Shown here piece after piece: positions 27,411 through 35,591 of a stretch of 64,000 nucleotides of DNA. The notes beneath the pieces were generated by a model. It searched no databases and was not told where the DNA came from. It was given only the letters and a program-made list of their open reading frames with translations. A program made the translations under genes and the position numbers. Position 1 is the stretch's first letter. Every line of letters begins with the position of its first letter. The stretch lies in NCBI RefSeq assembly GCF_025787225.1, contig NZ_CP090958.1, positions 1,579,856-1,643,855 of the forward strand, in the 5' to 3' direction. This DNA is from Saxibacter everestensis. Its GTDB lineage: Bacteria; Actinomycetota; Actinomycetes; Actinomycetales; Brevibacteriaceae.

Positions 27411-28352
27411 ATGCCTGAGCTGAACGCCCTCTCGCCCTCAAGGGCAAACGACTTCATGCAGTGTCCGCTGCTCTTTAGATTCCGGGCGATCGACAAGTTG
27501 CCTGAGCCGCCGAGCCTCGCCGCGCTCAAGGGAACCATGGTGCATTCCGCGCTGGAGAACCTCTTCGAGCTCGCCAGCACAGAACGGACCCAGGAGGCCG
27601 CAGTGGCCCTGCTTGAACCGGCCTGGGCTGAACTGGTCGGCAAGGACCCGGCCATGCTGGAGCTCTTTGCGGACCAGCGCGAGTTCGAAAGCTGGCTGGC
27701 ATCGGCCCGGGAGCTGGTTGCAAGCTACTTCACTCTGGAGTATCCACAGGCTCTCGAACCCGCGGAGCGGGAGGTGTACGTCGAAACGACGCTTGACTTC
27801 GGCTTGCGGATCCGCGGGTATATTGACCGGCTGGACATCGCGCCGACCGGAGATCTGCGCGTTGTCGATTACAAGACCGGCAAAGCGCCGCCGCCGGCTT
27901 TTTCGGCAAAAGCACTGTTCCAGATGAAGTTCTACGCCCTGGCGATTTTCCGGATCCGGGGCGTCCTGCCACATACCCTACAGTTGTTCTATCTGGGCAG
28001 CAAGGATGTGATTCGCTACCGGCCGACGGAGGCCGACATGCGGGTGACCGAACAGAAGATCGAAAGCATCTGGAACGAGATCAAGGCGGCGGCTGAATCC
28101 GGAAACTGGCGGCCGCAGAAGTCGAAGCTGTGCGACTGGTGTCATTACAAGCCGCTTTGCCCCGCCTGGGGCGGTACTCCCCCGGAGCCGCCGGAGGTCA
28201 CAATCGGCTCGGCAGCGAGCTCAGAGAGTGAGCCAATTGGGACTGACTTGCCGGGCACCGGAGCAGCAGGCCCCGAGGTCGACCTGGTGGACGCCCGAAG
28301 TGAGGCACCGGCCGACAATCGGCCGGAGGCGGAAATGTCCGCTACTCGCTGA
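27411..28352 (+). CDS. RecB-family / Cas4-like exonuclease
   Basis: This 313-residue PD-(D/E)XK nuclease shows ALSPSRANDFMQCPLLFRFR at the N-terminus (Cys18), the catalytic core LRVVDYKTGKAPP, and a C-terminal cysteine cluster CDWCHYKPLCPAW. Together the four cysteines resemble the Fe-S cluster of AddB/Cas4 proteins. The orthologue in M. tuberculosis (Rv2119) also lies next to trmI. There are no cas genes nearby, so a repair role is more likely. ATG 27411 follows TACAGT by 6 nt, which rejects the longer open frame. The last ~60 residues are acidic low complexity. Confidence 0.9.
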   Translation: MPELNALSPSRANDFMQCPLLFRFRAIDKLPEPPSLAALKGTMVHSALENLFELASTERTQEAAVALLEPAWAELVGKDPAMLELFADQREFESWLASARELVASYFTLEYPQALEPAEREVYVETTLDFGLRIRGYIDRLDIAPTGDLRVVDYKTGKAPPPAFSAKALFQMKFYALAIFRIRGVLPHTLQLFYLGSKDVIRYRPTEADMRVTEQKIESIWNEIKAAAESGNWRPQKSKLCDWCHYKPLCPAWGGTPPEPPEVTIGSAASSESEPIGTDLPGTGAAGPEVDLVDARSEAPADNRPEAEMSATR

Positions 28353-28380
28353 TAACTGCCGGGACGGCCAGCCGAGATGG

Positions 28381-29058
28381 TCAGGCTGGTGAGTTGTGGG
28401 ATGCCTCGAGAACCTGTTGCAGGATCTCGGGGCTGACCCCCTCAAGGGTCGTCAGCAGGGTACGGCCAGGCTGCTCTGGGATCGGCACCATGTGCGGAAT
28501 GCCGATTGCCGCGGTCCCGGCAGCCTCAGCCGAACCAAGGCCGGGGATGGAATCCTCAAGGGCGACGCAGTCCCGAGGGTCGACACCGAGCTCGGCGGCC
28601 GCCTTCAGATACGGCTCCGGATGAGGCTTGCCGTTCTGGACCTCATCACCTGCGACCACTGCGTCGAAGCTGCCCTCCGGCACTCCTGCCGCGATGGCGT
28701 CGGCGAAGTTCCGATACGACATCGTCACCAAAGCGCACGGCACGCCGGCCTCGCGCAGCTGTAGCAGGAGTTCGCGTGCCCCCGGCCGGAACGGAATATG
28801 CGTCCTGACCCTTGCGATCACGGCGTCCAGCAACCGGTCCACAATCACCTCGGGCGCCAGATCGACGCCGCCTCGTTCGCTGATGATCCGGGCGGAGACC
28901 AGCAGCGGGTTGCCGACCAGCATCAATGCGTCTTCCTGGGTCCAGCTTCCGTGGCCGAACTCTTCGACGATGCGTTTTTCCTCGTCCATCCAGTACGGCT
29001 CGGTGTCTACCAGGGTTCCGTCCATGTCCCAGAGGACGGCGGCAAGTTTCTTCGTCAT
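28381..29058 (-). CDS. HAD-superfamily phosphatase
   Basis: This 225-residue HAD hydrolase of the beta-phosphoglucomutase-like subfamily has nucleophile motif I LWDMDGTLVDTEPYW (9-23, Asp11 and Asp13), motif II VTMSY, and motifs III/IV GKPHPEPYLKAA and CVALEDSIPG. The small helical cap places it with sugar-phosphate phosphatases, but the substrate is not determined. The frame continues upstream for 96 more codons, which encode an unrelated hydrophobic stretch; ATG 29058 has AGGA about 9 nt upstream. It is convergent with the nuclease gene. Confidence 0.9.
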   Translation of the reverse strand: MTKKLAAVLWDMDGTLVDTEPYWMDEEKRIVEEFGHGSWTQEDALMLVGNPLLVSARIISERGGVDLAPEVIVDRLLDAVIARVRTHIPFRPGARELLLQLREAGVPCALVTMSYRNFADAIAAGVPEGSFDAVVAGDEVQNGKPHPEPYLKAAAELGVDPRDCVALEDSIPGLGSAEAAGTAAIGIPHMVPIPEQPGRTLLTTLEGVSPEILQQVLEASHNSPA

Positions 29059-29346
29059 ACCGACATCCTGCCCTTTCCGCCGTCCGCAACGCCAAACGCC
29101 CCAGGGACACGTCGCTAGAGACGCGGTTGAACCACTGCCATTCTTTTGCCGATTCAGTTGTAGTCGCGCCCATGACCACGCAAGGGCGATCCCGAACAGA
29201 GTTGGGACGAGCAGCGGGAGCAGCAGTTGCAGCAGTTGCAGCAGAGTGACGTCATCGCTTGCCAATGCCCAGAGCGCGGGCGCGGCGAACGGCATCCAGC
29301 CGCATGCTCCGGCGGCGGCACCGACCTGCGCATTGACAATGCCCAT
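29059..29346 (-). pseudogene. Probable C-terminal remnant of an ABC-2-type permease
   Basis: The frame upstream of the HAD gene reads as two hydrophobic helices (WMPFAAPALWALAS; LLPLLVPTLFGIALAWSWAR) ending SWARLQLNRQ, which resembles the carboxyl end of ABC-2 permeases. No stop follows; the frame continues as junk into the HAD start. A 9-bp CAG-rich repeat (about 29218-29244) encodes LLQLLQLL. It lies next to a tetR gene, the usual neighbour of such transporters. This reading rests on resemblance only. Confidence 0.35.
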
Positions 29347-29401
29347 CGTGACCTAGCAGTCCGCGTCCGAGGGTCGTCGCCCATCCCGACGGCAGATCCA
29401 C

Positions 29402-29429
29402 TTGCATCAATTGTGAGCTCCGGTAAGCT
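29402..29429 (+). promoter_or_regulatory. Promoter of the tetR operon
   Basis: TTGCAT (29402-29407) and TAAGCT (29424-29429) are separated by 16 nt. The predicted start of transcription, near 29436, falls inside the palindromic operator that follows. Confidence 0.6.
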
Positions 29430-29450
29430 GCAAGCAAGTACTTACTTGCA
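29429..29450. promoter_or_regulatory. TetR-type palindromic operator
   Basis: The 22-bp palindrome (half-sites TGCAAGCAAGT and ACTTACTTGCA) has a single mismatched pair. It lies over the predicted transcription start and ends directly before the GGAG of the tetR gene, the classic place for autorepression. Confidence 0.75.
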
Positions 29451-29458
29451 GGAGTGTG

Positions 29459-30079
29459 ATGGCTGAGACTGGAAAGCAATCGACAAAGGAGCGCCTCGTC
29501 GCGGAGTCGATGCGACTGTTCGGATCCCGGGGCTATGCGGGTACGTCGATAAGCGACATCGAAGCCGCTGCGGGATTGTCCGCGGGCTCTGGCAGTCTCT
29601 ACCGCCATTTCTCGTCCAAAGAAGACCTCCTGGCCGCGGGGATTCGTCGCCAGATAGCGGACGGCCGCAGCCTGCTCGCCTTTCTCGGCGATCCGCAGAC
29701 GCTACCTCGCCTGTCCCTCCGGGAAAGGCTGACAGCCGTCGCGACCGCTGGACTACGGCGCCTCGAGCAGGAGGCCGATTTCAACCGGATCCTGGTGCGC
29801 GACCTGAAACACTTTCCGGAGTTGCTGGCAATCGCGAAGGACGATGAAGTCGCGCGAATCCATACCGCCGTCGCGACCTGGCTCTCCACTCAGTCGGACG
29901 GGCAGCGAATAACCCAGGAATGGGACGCCCTCGCCGCGGTGATCATCGGATCCATCTCGAACTTCTGGTTGCTCGTCGATGTCTTCGGCCGGCATCCGGC
30001 TGGCATCAGCGAAGACCGTTACATCGCCGCGCTGGTCGACATGCTCGTCCCCAGTATCGAGGGTATGCCCGAATCATGA
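29459..30079 (+). CDS. TetR-family transcriptional repressor
   Basis: This is a 206-residue regulator with an N-terminal HTH (ISDIEAAAGLSAGSGSLYRHFSSKEDLL, read across the usual helix-turn-helix and following Y-x-H-F) and a divergent ligand-binding domain. The start is ATG 29459 (a GTG one codon earlier is equally possible); GGAG lies just upstream. It opens a three-gene operon: its TGA overlaps the ATG of the small membrane gene (ATGA at 30076-30079). The palindrome at 29429-29450 is its probable operator. The inducer is unknown, but the downstream reductase and membrane protein suggest a stress- or xenobiotic-responsive unit. Confidence 0.9.
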   Translation: MAETGKQSTKERLVAESMRLFGSRGYAGTSISDIEAAAGLSAGSGSLYRHFSSKEDLLAAGIRRQIADGRSLLAFLGDPQTLPRLSLRERLTAVATAGLRRLEQEADFNRILVRDLKHFPELLAIAKDDEVARIHTAVATWLSTQSDGQRITQEWDALAAVIIGSISNFWLLVDVFGRHPAGISEDRYIAALVDMLVPSIEGMPES

Positions 30080-30372
30080 ACGAGCATGAGATGACCAACG
30101 AGGATCACCGAAACGACGCGCCCTCGGTAACGCCCCGCCAGGCACAACACGGAGCCGGATGGCTGGCCAGCACTGCGCTCCTGGCAAGCGGAGCAAGCAT
30201 GCTCGTCTTCGGCTTTTGGGCCCGGCATTCCCCCGGGTCTTTCGCCGACTTGGGCGGACACGCCGGCGACATCTTCGGGCTGGGCGCCGTCAGCCCGCTC
30301 GCCGGTACCGCCGGTACCGCCGTCACATGGCGGATCTCGCGCCGACCGTACACAGAAGGGGTCAAGCAATGA
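30076..30372 (+). CDS. Small two-helix membrane protein
   Basis: This 98-residue protein has two predicted membrane helices (WLASTALLASGASMLVFGFW and GLGAVSPLAGTAGTAVTW, about 30-50 and 67-85) flanked by polar termini. I do not recognise a family. ATG 30076 overlaps the tetR stop, and its own TGA overlaps the ATG of the next gene, so translation of all three is coupled. This spacing, and the lack of any other sensible frame, supports it as a real gene. Confidence 0.75.
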   Translation: MNEHEMTNEDHRNDAPSVTPRQAQHGAGWLASTALLASGASMLVFGFWARHSPGSFADLGGHAGDIFGLGAVSPLAGTAGTAVTWRISRRPYTEGVKQ

Positions 30373-31322
30373 GAGTCATCGTCGCTGGTGCAACAGGAAC
30401 ACTGGGGGTGCCGATCGTCCAGCACCTCATCGAAGCCGGGCACATCGTGACCGGAATCACCCGGACAAGAGAGGGCGCAGACCACCTGAAAGCACTCGGC
30501 GCGACCCCCATCGTCGCCGATGTCATGGATCGCGCCGGACTCCTGGATACGGTGAAGGGCAACCGGGCCGAAGCGATCCTGCACGAACTCACGGCACTGA
30601 AGAAGGCTCCGGCCGGGCACTCCGCCATGGCCCAGACCAATGCCCTCCGAGTCAAGGGCACCACCAATCTCCTGGACATGGCCCGTGAGGTAGGTGCAAC
30701 CCGGTTCGTCACCCAGTCGATCGTTTTCGGTTACGGGTACTACGACCACGGCACGCAGGTTCTCACCGAGGAGTCCCCGTTCGGCCGCACGGACGGAACA
30801 CCGTTCGATGCGCACCTTGCCGCAATGGTTTCAACCGAGCAACAGGCCTTTCAGGCCGAAGGCATCGACGGGATCGCTCTGCGTTACGGCCTGCTCTACG
30901 GCGAGGATGCCGGCACGGTTGTTCGGATGCTTCGGAAGCGGGCTCTCCCGGTCGCCAGGAAGGGCGGCAGGCTTGCGTTCGTTCATCATCAGGATGCTGC
31001 GGCGGCCACCGTTGCTGCGCTCGAGCACGGCCGCGGAGGGCAGGCATACAACATCGTCGACGATACCCCGGTGACCTTCCGTGAACTGATCACCGGCATT
31101 GCCGAGGACCGGCACGCCCCGAGACCACTGGTCCTTCCGGGATGGCTGCTCAAACTGGCAGCACCGTACGGAGGTGCCGTTCTCGGAGACGTGTCCATGC
31201 TGGTCTCCAACTCGAAAGCACAACACGAACTCGGCTGGTCACCCCGATACCCATCCTTTCAGGACGGGATCACTGCCGGACAGAATGTGGGCGGCGGTCC
31301 AGAAGGGACACGAGAACCGTGA
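30369..31322 (+). CDS. NAD-dependent epimerase/dehydratase (extended SDR)
   Basis: This 317-residue Rossmann protein has the nucleotide-binding motif VIVAGATGTLGVPIV (3-17). In place of the classic YxxxK it shows a weakly conserved region around FGYGYYDHGTQV, so the catalytic tyrosine is uncertain. It resembles atypical/extended SDR proteins (NmrA/epimerase-like) of unknown substrate. It is the last gene of the TetR operon, coupled by ATGA to the membrane protein. The last ~20 residues (QNVGGGPEGTREP) look unstructured. Confidence 0.85.
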   Translation: MRVIVAGATGTLGVPIVQHLIEAGHIVTGITRTREGADHLKALGATPIVADVMDRAGLLDTVKGNRAEAILHELTALKKAPAGHSAMAQTNALRVKGTTNLLDMAREVGATRFVTQSIVFGYGYYDHGTQVLTEESPFGRTDGTPFDAHLAAMVSTEQQAFQAEGIDGIALRYGLLYGEDAGTVVRMLRKRALPVARKGGRLAFVHHQDAAAATVAALEHGRGGQAYNIVDDTPVTFRELITGIAEDRHAPRPLVLPGWLLKLAAPYGGAVLGDVSMLVSNSKAQHELGWSPRYPSFQDGITAGQNVGGGPEGTREP

Positions 31323-31372
31323 CTCCGCCTTCTGCTACTCCGGTTCAGCAGGAACTCGTGACGTAGCAGGTT

Positions 31373-31594
31373 GTGCACGACCTCGATCTGGCGTTCCGAG
31401 AGCTCGATCGGCTCGAGATCGTCACGGCCGACTGCGCGGGCCACGAGGTTGCGCATCGCTTGGAGGCCGGTCAGGGAAGGCCCGTCGAGCTCCGCCGGGT
31501 CACCCTTAGCATGGAGTTCCTCGCAACGGAGATGGAAGACCTCGCGCGGCTGCGAGATGGCGGCCGCCGACACGAGTTGGGGCACCGAGGATGA
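31373..31594 (+). CDS. Doubtful small ORF in a 403-bp gap
   Basis: Between the reductase and PAC2 genes is 403 bp with coding-like base periodicity. The plus-strand frame from GTG 31373 gives 73 residues (start MHDLDLAFRELDRLEIVTAD). The opposite strand is also open (31684 to 31259) in the frame that mirrors the same codon positions, and encodes a plausible helical segment (LSERQIEVVHNLLRHEFLL). I recognise neither and cannot decide between them; a decayed gene is also possible. Confidence 0.3.
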   Translation: MHDLDLAFRELDRLEIVTADCAGHEVAHRLEAGQGRPVELRRVTLSMEFLATEMEDLARLRDGGRRHELGHRG

Positions 31595-31725
31595 GCGAGG
31601 GGAATTCGCCACACAGACCCAGCAGCGCAAGGAGCGCCCGTAGTCTGAGCAACACGGCCACGGCGTGCACGGGTGACGAAGCATGCCCGCTGCCGGGCCC
31701 CATGGTCACGCCGTAGGCTTATGGG

Positions 31726-32628
31726 ATGCACTCCGAGGACCGTACGCCGATCGTGATCGCAAAGGGAAGGGACCGTAGCCGAGCGGCCGGTACCGACCGT
31801 GACGTCGTGATGCTCGTCGCGTTTGAAGGTTGGAACGACGCCGGAGAAGCCGCGAGTTCCGCAGTCAACGACCTGGTTGAGCTCTGGTCTGCGGAGCAGA
31901 TCGCCGAAATCTCTCCCGATGACTACTACGACTATCAGTTCACCCGGCCCACAGTGACGCGCACTCCGGCCGGCGGCAACGCCCTGCAATGGCCGGGCAC
32001 CCGGATTTACCGGGCGGCTGTGCCCGGACATGAGCTCGACGTCGTATTCGTGGTTGGAGTAGAACCATCTTTCCGTTGGCAGCAGTTCGTCGACGAGATC
32101 CTCAGCCACGCCAAGGATGCCGGAGCCGTGCTTCTCGTCGGGGCACTCATTGCCGACGTGCCGCACACCCGGCCTATCCCAGTCTCAATGTCCACCGAGG
32201 ACTCCGAACTTCGTGAAGCCCTGGACCTGGACCGGAACTCCTATGAAGGGCCGACCGGGGTGCTTGGCGTGCTTGGCCACCTAGCACTGGCCGCGGGTCT
32301 GCCCACCGTTTCGCTCTGGGCTGCGATTCCCGGCTACGTGGCGCAGGCGCCCTCACCGAAGGCGCAGCTCGCGCTCACCGGGCGGATCGAGGAAGTGCTC
32401 GGCGTGTCGATTCCGCAGGGCACGCTGACCGACGATGCCAAGGCGTGGGAACGTGGAGTGAACGAACTCGCGGATGACGATGAGGACATCTCGCGCTACG
32501 TCCGGCAGCTCGAAGAGGTGCAGGACACCGCGGAACTGCCAGAGGCGAGCGGGGACGCCATCGCCAAGGAGTTCGAGCGGTACCTGCGGCGTAAGAACCC
32601 GCCGGACGGCCACAAAGGGCCTCGCTGA
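31726..32628 (+). CDS. PAC2-family protein
   Basis: This 300-residue protein is related to the proteasome assembly chaperone 2 superfamily: VVMLVAFEGWNDAGEAASSA near the N-terminus, then GVEPSFRWQQFVDEIL, LIADVPHTRPIPVS and GPTGVLGVLGHLALAAGLPTVSLWAAIPGY (discontinuous blocks). Actinobacterial members (Rv2125-like) occur near proteasome genes, but their role is not known to be proteasomal. ATG 31726 follows TAGGCT by 6 nt (leaderless). The 3' region carries a 44-bp direct repeat before mshC ends. Confidence 0.9.
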   Translation: MHSEDRTPIVIAKGRDRSRAAGTDRDVVMLVAFEGWNDAGEAASSAVNDLVELWSAEQIAEISPDDYYDYQFTRPTVTRTPAGGNALQWPGTRIYRAAVPGHELDVVFVVGVEPSFRWQQFVDEILSHAKDAGAVLLVGALIADVPHTRPIPVSMSTEDSELREALDLDRNSYEGPTGVLGVLGHLALAAGLPTVSLWAAIPGYVAQAPSPKAQLALTGRIEEVLGVSIPQGTLTDDAKAWERGVNELADDDEDISRYVRQLEEVQDTAELPEASGDAIAKEFERYLRRKNPPDGHKGPR

Positions 32629-32766
32629 CCCCAGGCTGTGCCGGCTGTCTGGCCGCGACGGCTGGCGCGTTCGCTGCTGATGTGCCCGGGGCTTGCCGGC
32701 CGTGACTCGTGTGCCCGAGGCTTGACCCCAGGCGGTGCCGGCTGTCTGGCCGCCACGGCTGGCGCG
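32626..32766. repeat. 44-bp direct repeat between convergent PAC2 and mshC genes
   Basis: The copies at 32626-32669 and 32723-32766 match at 42 of 44 positions; both begin TGACCCCAGGC and end ACGGCTGGCGCG. Between them, TGTGCCCGGGGCTTG (32680-32694) is repeated as TGTGCCCGAGGCTTG (32710-32724). The first copy begins at the PAC2 stop codon. No gene is present in the gap. Confidence 0.85.
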
Positions 32767-32775
32767 CCCGGAACT

Positions 32776-34029
32776 TTACGCCGTGCTACTCCTCAGCGCC
32801 ACGCCGAACAGGGCGTCGACCAGATCCCTGACCAGCGCGGGCGATCCAGCGTCATCACCATCGGTCGCAGCCCAGCGATCCACTGCGGACAGCGCTGCAG
32901 GAGTGTCGAGGTCGTCGGCCAGCGCCGAACGAACGGCAGCAAGAACGTCCGTCGCCGGCGCAGCGTGTGGCCGTCGTACAGCGTCAGCCCAACGGTCCAG
33001 CCGGCCGTTCGCCTCATCGAGCGCGGCCGGGGTGAACGTCCAATCGGACCGGTAATGATGTGCGAGCAACACCAGGCGGATGGCTCCCGGATCGATGCCA
33101 TCCTTCAGAAGCTGAGAGACAAGCACCAGGTTGCCCAGGGACTTGCTCATCTTCTCGCCATCGAGCCCGACCATGCCGGTGTGCACGTATGCATCGGCGA
33201 ACGGGACCCCGGTCAGCGCTGCCGCCGAGGCGGCACACATCTCGTGGTGCGGAAATTTCAGGTCGGACCCGCCACCCTGGACGTCTATCGGAGTGCCAAG
33301 ATACTTCAACGCGATCGCCGCACATTCGATGTGCCAGCCCGGCCGGCCATCGCCTAGCGTTCCTCCGGGCCAGAACGGTTCGCCATCCCGGGCCGCGCGC
33401 CAGAGAAGCGAGTCGAGCGGATCTTCCTTGCCCGGGGTGTCCGGATCTCCGCCCCGTTCGGCAAAGAGCTTCGTCATCGTGTCGTGGTCGTAGCCGCTGA
33501 TCTCACCGAATGCCGGCTTGGTGTCAGTGGTAACCCGGTAATACACGTCGCCGTTGTCGAGCCGATATGCCGCACCATTGCCGACTAGTCGTTCCACCGC
33601 GTCGGTGACCAGCGGGATCGACTCCACCGCGCCGATGTAGTCGTTGGGAGGCAGCGCCCGGAGCGCGGTCATATCGGTCCGGAACAGTTCGATCTGTGAC
33701 TCCGCGAGGTCGCGCCAGTCGACGCCGGTCTCGTTGGCACGCTCCAATAGCGGGTCGTCAACGTCGGTGATGTTCTGCACGTATCGCACATCGAGGCCGG
33801 CATCGAGCCATACTCGCTGCAGGGTGTCGAATGCCACGTAGGTGGCGGCGTGACCGAGGTGCGTTGCGTCATACGGCGTGATGCCGCAGACGTAGAGATT
33901 GGCGGTCCCCTGATCGCCATCCTGTGCCGAAGGCACCGGCAACAGACGGCGGCTTGGAGTGTCGTAAAGCCGCGGAATGTCGTTGTGGCCGGGTAGTTGC
34001 GGGATGGATGGTCGAGCCCAGGATTTCAC
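32776..34029 (-). CDS. mshC: Mycothiol biosynthesis ligase MshC
   Basis: MshC joins cysteine to glucosaminyl-inositol in an ATP-dependent step of mycothiol synthesis. The 417-residue protein is a cysteinyl-tRNA synthetase relative: [18 protein letters not shown] (HIGH-type motif, zinc-ligand Cys48), [26 protein letters not shown] and the KMSKS loop [10 protein letters not shown]. It lacks the tRNA anticodon-binding tail, which separates it from CysS. The start is GTG 34029. It lies 29 bp downstream of the SCO1664-family gene, in the conserved DUF3090-SCO1664-mshC cluster. Confidence 0.96.
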   Translation of the reverse strand: MKSWARPSIPQLPGHNDIPRLYDTPSRRLLPVPSAQDGDQGTANLYVCGITPYDATHLGHAATYVAFDTLQRVWLDAGLDVRYVQNITDVDDPLLERANETGVDWRDLAESQIELFRTDMTALRALPPNDYIGAVESIPLVTDAVERLVGNGAAYRLDNGDVYYRVTTDTKPAFGEISGYDHDTMTKLFAERGGDPDTPGKEDPLDSLLWRAARDGEPFWPGGTLGDGRPGWHIECAAIALKYLGTPIDVQGGGSDLKFPHHEMCAASAAALTGVPFADAYVHTGMVGLDGEKMSKSLGNLVLVSQLLKDGIDPGAIRLVLLAHHYRSDWTFTPAALDEANGRLDRWADAVRRPHAAPATDVLAAVRSALADDLDTPAALSAVDRWAATDGDDAGSPALVRDLVDALFGVALRSSTA

Positions 34030-34058
34030 AAAGCAAGCCTAAACGTTGTCGATTACGG

Positions 34059-34895
34059 CTAAAGAGGTGGCCATGGCAGATCGCGGTAACTTCCGCCTGG
34101 CGAGGGAAAATGGCCGCTGTCGATCAACCGGGTCAGCCTGCCCGCCGTCGCTGAAACTTCTTCGTCGCTGAGCTCCTGGCCGAGAATTTTTGCCAGCGCC
34201 GACCACCGCTCCGCCAGCTCGGTGAGGTCGCTCAGTTCGCCGTCCTCGAGCGGGCTGCCGGCGAAGCCCCACAGCACGGTACGCAACTTGTCGTCCCGAT
34301 GAAAAGCCAAGCCGTGATCGATGCCGACGACATTGTGCCGCGTGCTGATCAGGTGGGTGCCTTTGCGATCGGCGTTGTTGGCTAGTGCGTCGAACAGCGC
34401 TATCCGGCGCAACAGCTCAACCGAGGAGTGAGCGACGATAAGGGGTTGGCCGTCGGGAGTTTCCGCGGCAAGCACTGGCAGCCAGGCCTCCGGCAGCTCG
34501 TCCGGCTCGAAGGTGTCCACCAGGGGGTCGGTGTGCGGGCCGGACTCGATCCAGGCCTGCAGACTGCCCCGGCCGAATGGCAGGTCGTCCCGGATCACGG
34601 TCGGCGCCACAATATCCCAGCCGAGCGCCTCGCTGAGCTGGTAGGCAGCCCATTCCCGGCCGGCGAGCGTGCCGTCAGGAAAGTCGTGCAGCGGTCGTTC
34701 GCCGGCAATGGGCTTGTAGACGGCCTGAATCGTCGCCGGTTGCGGTCCGGTCGGTGTGGGCGGAACCGGCGTCCTTTCGGTGACTGTGGCCAACAGGGTG
34801 ACGTTCGACGCATCGAGAATCCGGCCGAGCGAAATGGCTTCGCCGGTTTCCAGCAGGGCGAGCGATTGCGAACGGCACGCAGTGTCGGCGGTCAG
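34059..34895 (-). CDS. SCO1664 family protein, probable CTG start
   Basis: This is a conserved actinobacterial protein with a PI3/4-kinase-like fold, of unknown function. It shows VYKPIAGERPLHDFPDGTLAG (two adjoining motifs), GWDIVAPTVIRDDLPFG, DALANNADRKGTHLI and VVGIDHGLAFH. The first standard start is TTG 34793, but conserved N-terminal sequence (LLETGEAISLGRILDASN) lies upstream in the same frame, which is closed by TAA at 34908-34910. The only sensible start is CTG 34895, which overlaps the DUF3090 stop as CTGA. This gives 278 residues, coupled to DUF3090. Confidence 0.88.
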   Translation of the reverse strand: MTADTACRSQSLALLETGEAISLGRILDASNVTLLATVTERTPVPPTPTGPQPATIQAVYKPIAGERPLHDFPDGTLAGREWAAYQLSEALGWDIVAPTVIRDDLPFGRGSLQAWIESGPHTDPLVDTFEPDELPEAWLPVLAAETPDGQPLIVAHSSVELLRRIALFDALANNADRKGTHLISTRHNVVGIDHGLAFHRDDKLRTVLWGFAGSPLEDGELSDLTELAERWSALAKILGQELSDEEVSATAGRLTRLIDSGHFPSPGGSYRDLPWPPL

Positions 34896-35458
34896 CGCAG
34901 CACCCCGTTAGCGCGCGGACAGACGTGGCCTGTCGGCTCGAGGGGCCTGGAGCAGAACGGGCAGTCCGGCCGGCCCGCGGATATCACCGACTGGGCCCGG
35001 CGGACGAATTCCCTGCCCTGATTGCCGTTGAGCGTCACCCGGAGCCGGTCCCGGTCTTCGTCCTCATCCGGCGTGGAGCTGGTCTCCCCCGCTGTGGCGT
35101 CTGCTTCGGAAAGTTCAAAGCATTCGATGACCAGGGTTTCGGTATCGGTGTCCCAGGCGAGGCTCATAGTGCCGACCCGGAACTCCTCCTCGATCGGGAT
35201 ATCCAGTTCGGCATTATCAACGTCTTCATCGCGCGGCACCGCAGGCACCGAAGCGGCGCCACCGGAGCGGCGCAGCACGACATCGAGCAGTTCGTCCACA
35301 CGTTCGGCCAGCGCAGTGACCTGTTGCTTCTCAAGCGACACTGTGCTGACGAGCGCACCGGATCGCACCTGCAGGAAGAACGTCCGCTCGCCCGGGAGTC
35401 CTACTGTGCCGGCAATGAAGCGGTCGGGTGCGTCGTGTCGAAGTATTCGTGCTGGCAT
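34892..35458 (-). CDS. DUF3090 family protein
   Basis: This 188-residue conserved actinobacterial protein starts MPARILRHDAPDRFIAGTVG and ends with a zinc-ribbon-like pair CPFCSRPLEPTGHVCPR (about 168-184). It contains a central region with FFLQVRSGALVSTVSLEKQQ. Function is unknown; it is almost always linked to the SCO1664-family gene and a phosphomutase-like gene. ATG 35458 follows TAGGCT by 6 nt, so the operon DUF3090-SCO1664-mshC starts with a leaderless mRNA. It diverges from the phosphomutase gene. Confidence 0.9.
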   Translation of the reverse strand: MPARILRHDAPDRFIAGTVGLPGERTFFLQVRSGALVSTVSLEKQQVTALAERVDELLDVVLRRSGGAASVPAVPRDEDVDNAELDIPIEEEFRVGTMSLAWDTDTETLVIECFELSEADATAGETSSTPDEDEDRDRLRVTLNGNQGREFVRRAQSVISAGRPDCPFCSRPLEPTGHVCPRANGVLR

Positions 35459-35591
35459 GATCCCAGCCTATGTCAGACTCGCAGACGCCGAATCACGGTC
35501 CCGTTTTCGCCGCACCGACGCTCCACCCACGGGCCCCGACGGCCGCGGGCGGGATCTCGGAAGTGATGTAAGAAGAACTAGGCTGTTGACC

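Noticed and set aside
32776-34029. Cysteinyl-tRNA synthetase (cysS)
   Set aside because: It lacks the tRNA-binding C-terminal region and sits in the conserved DUF3090-SCO1664-mshC cluster.
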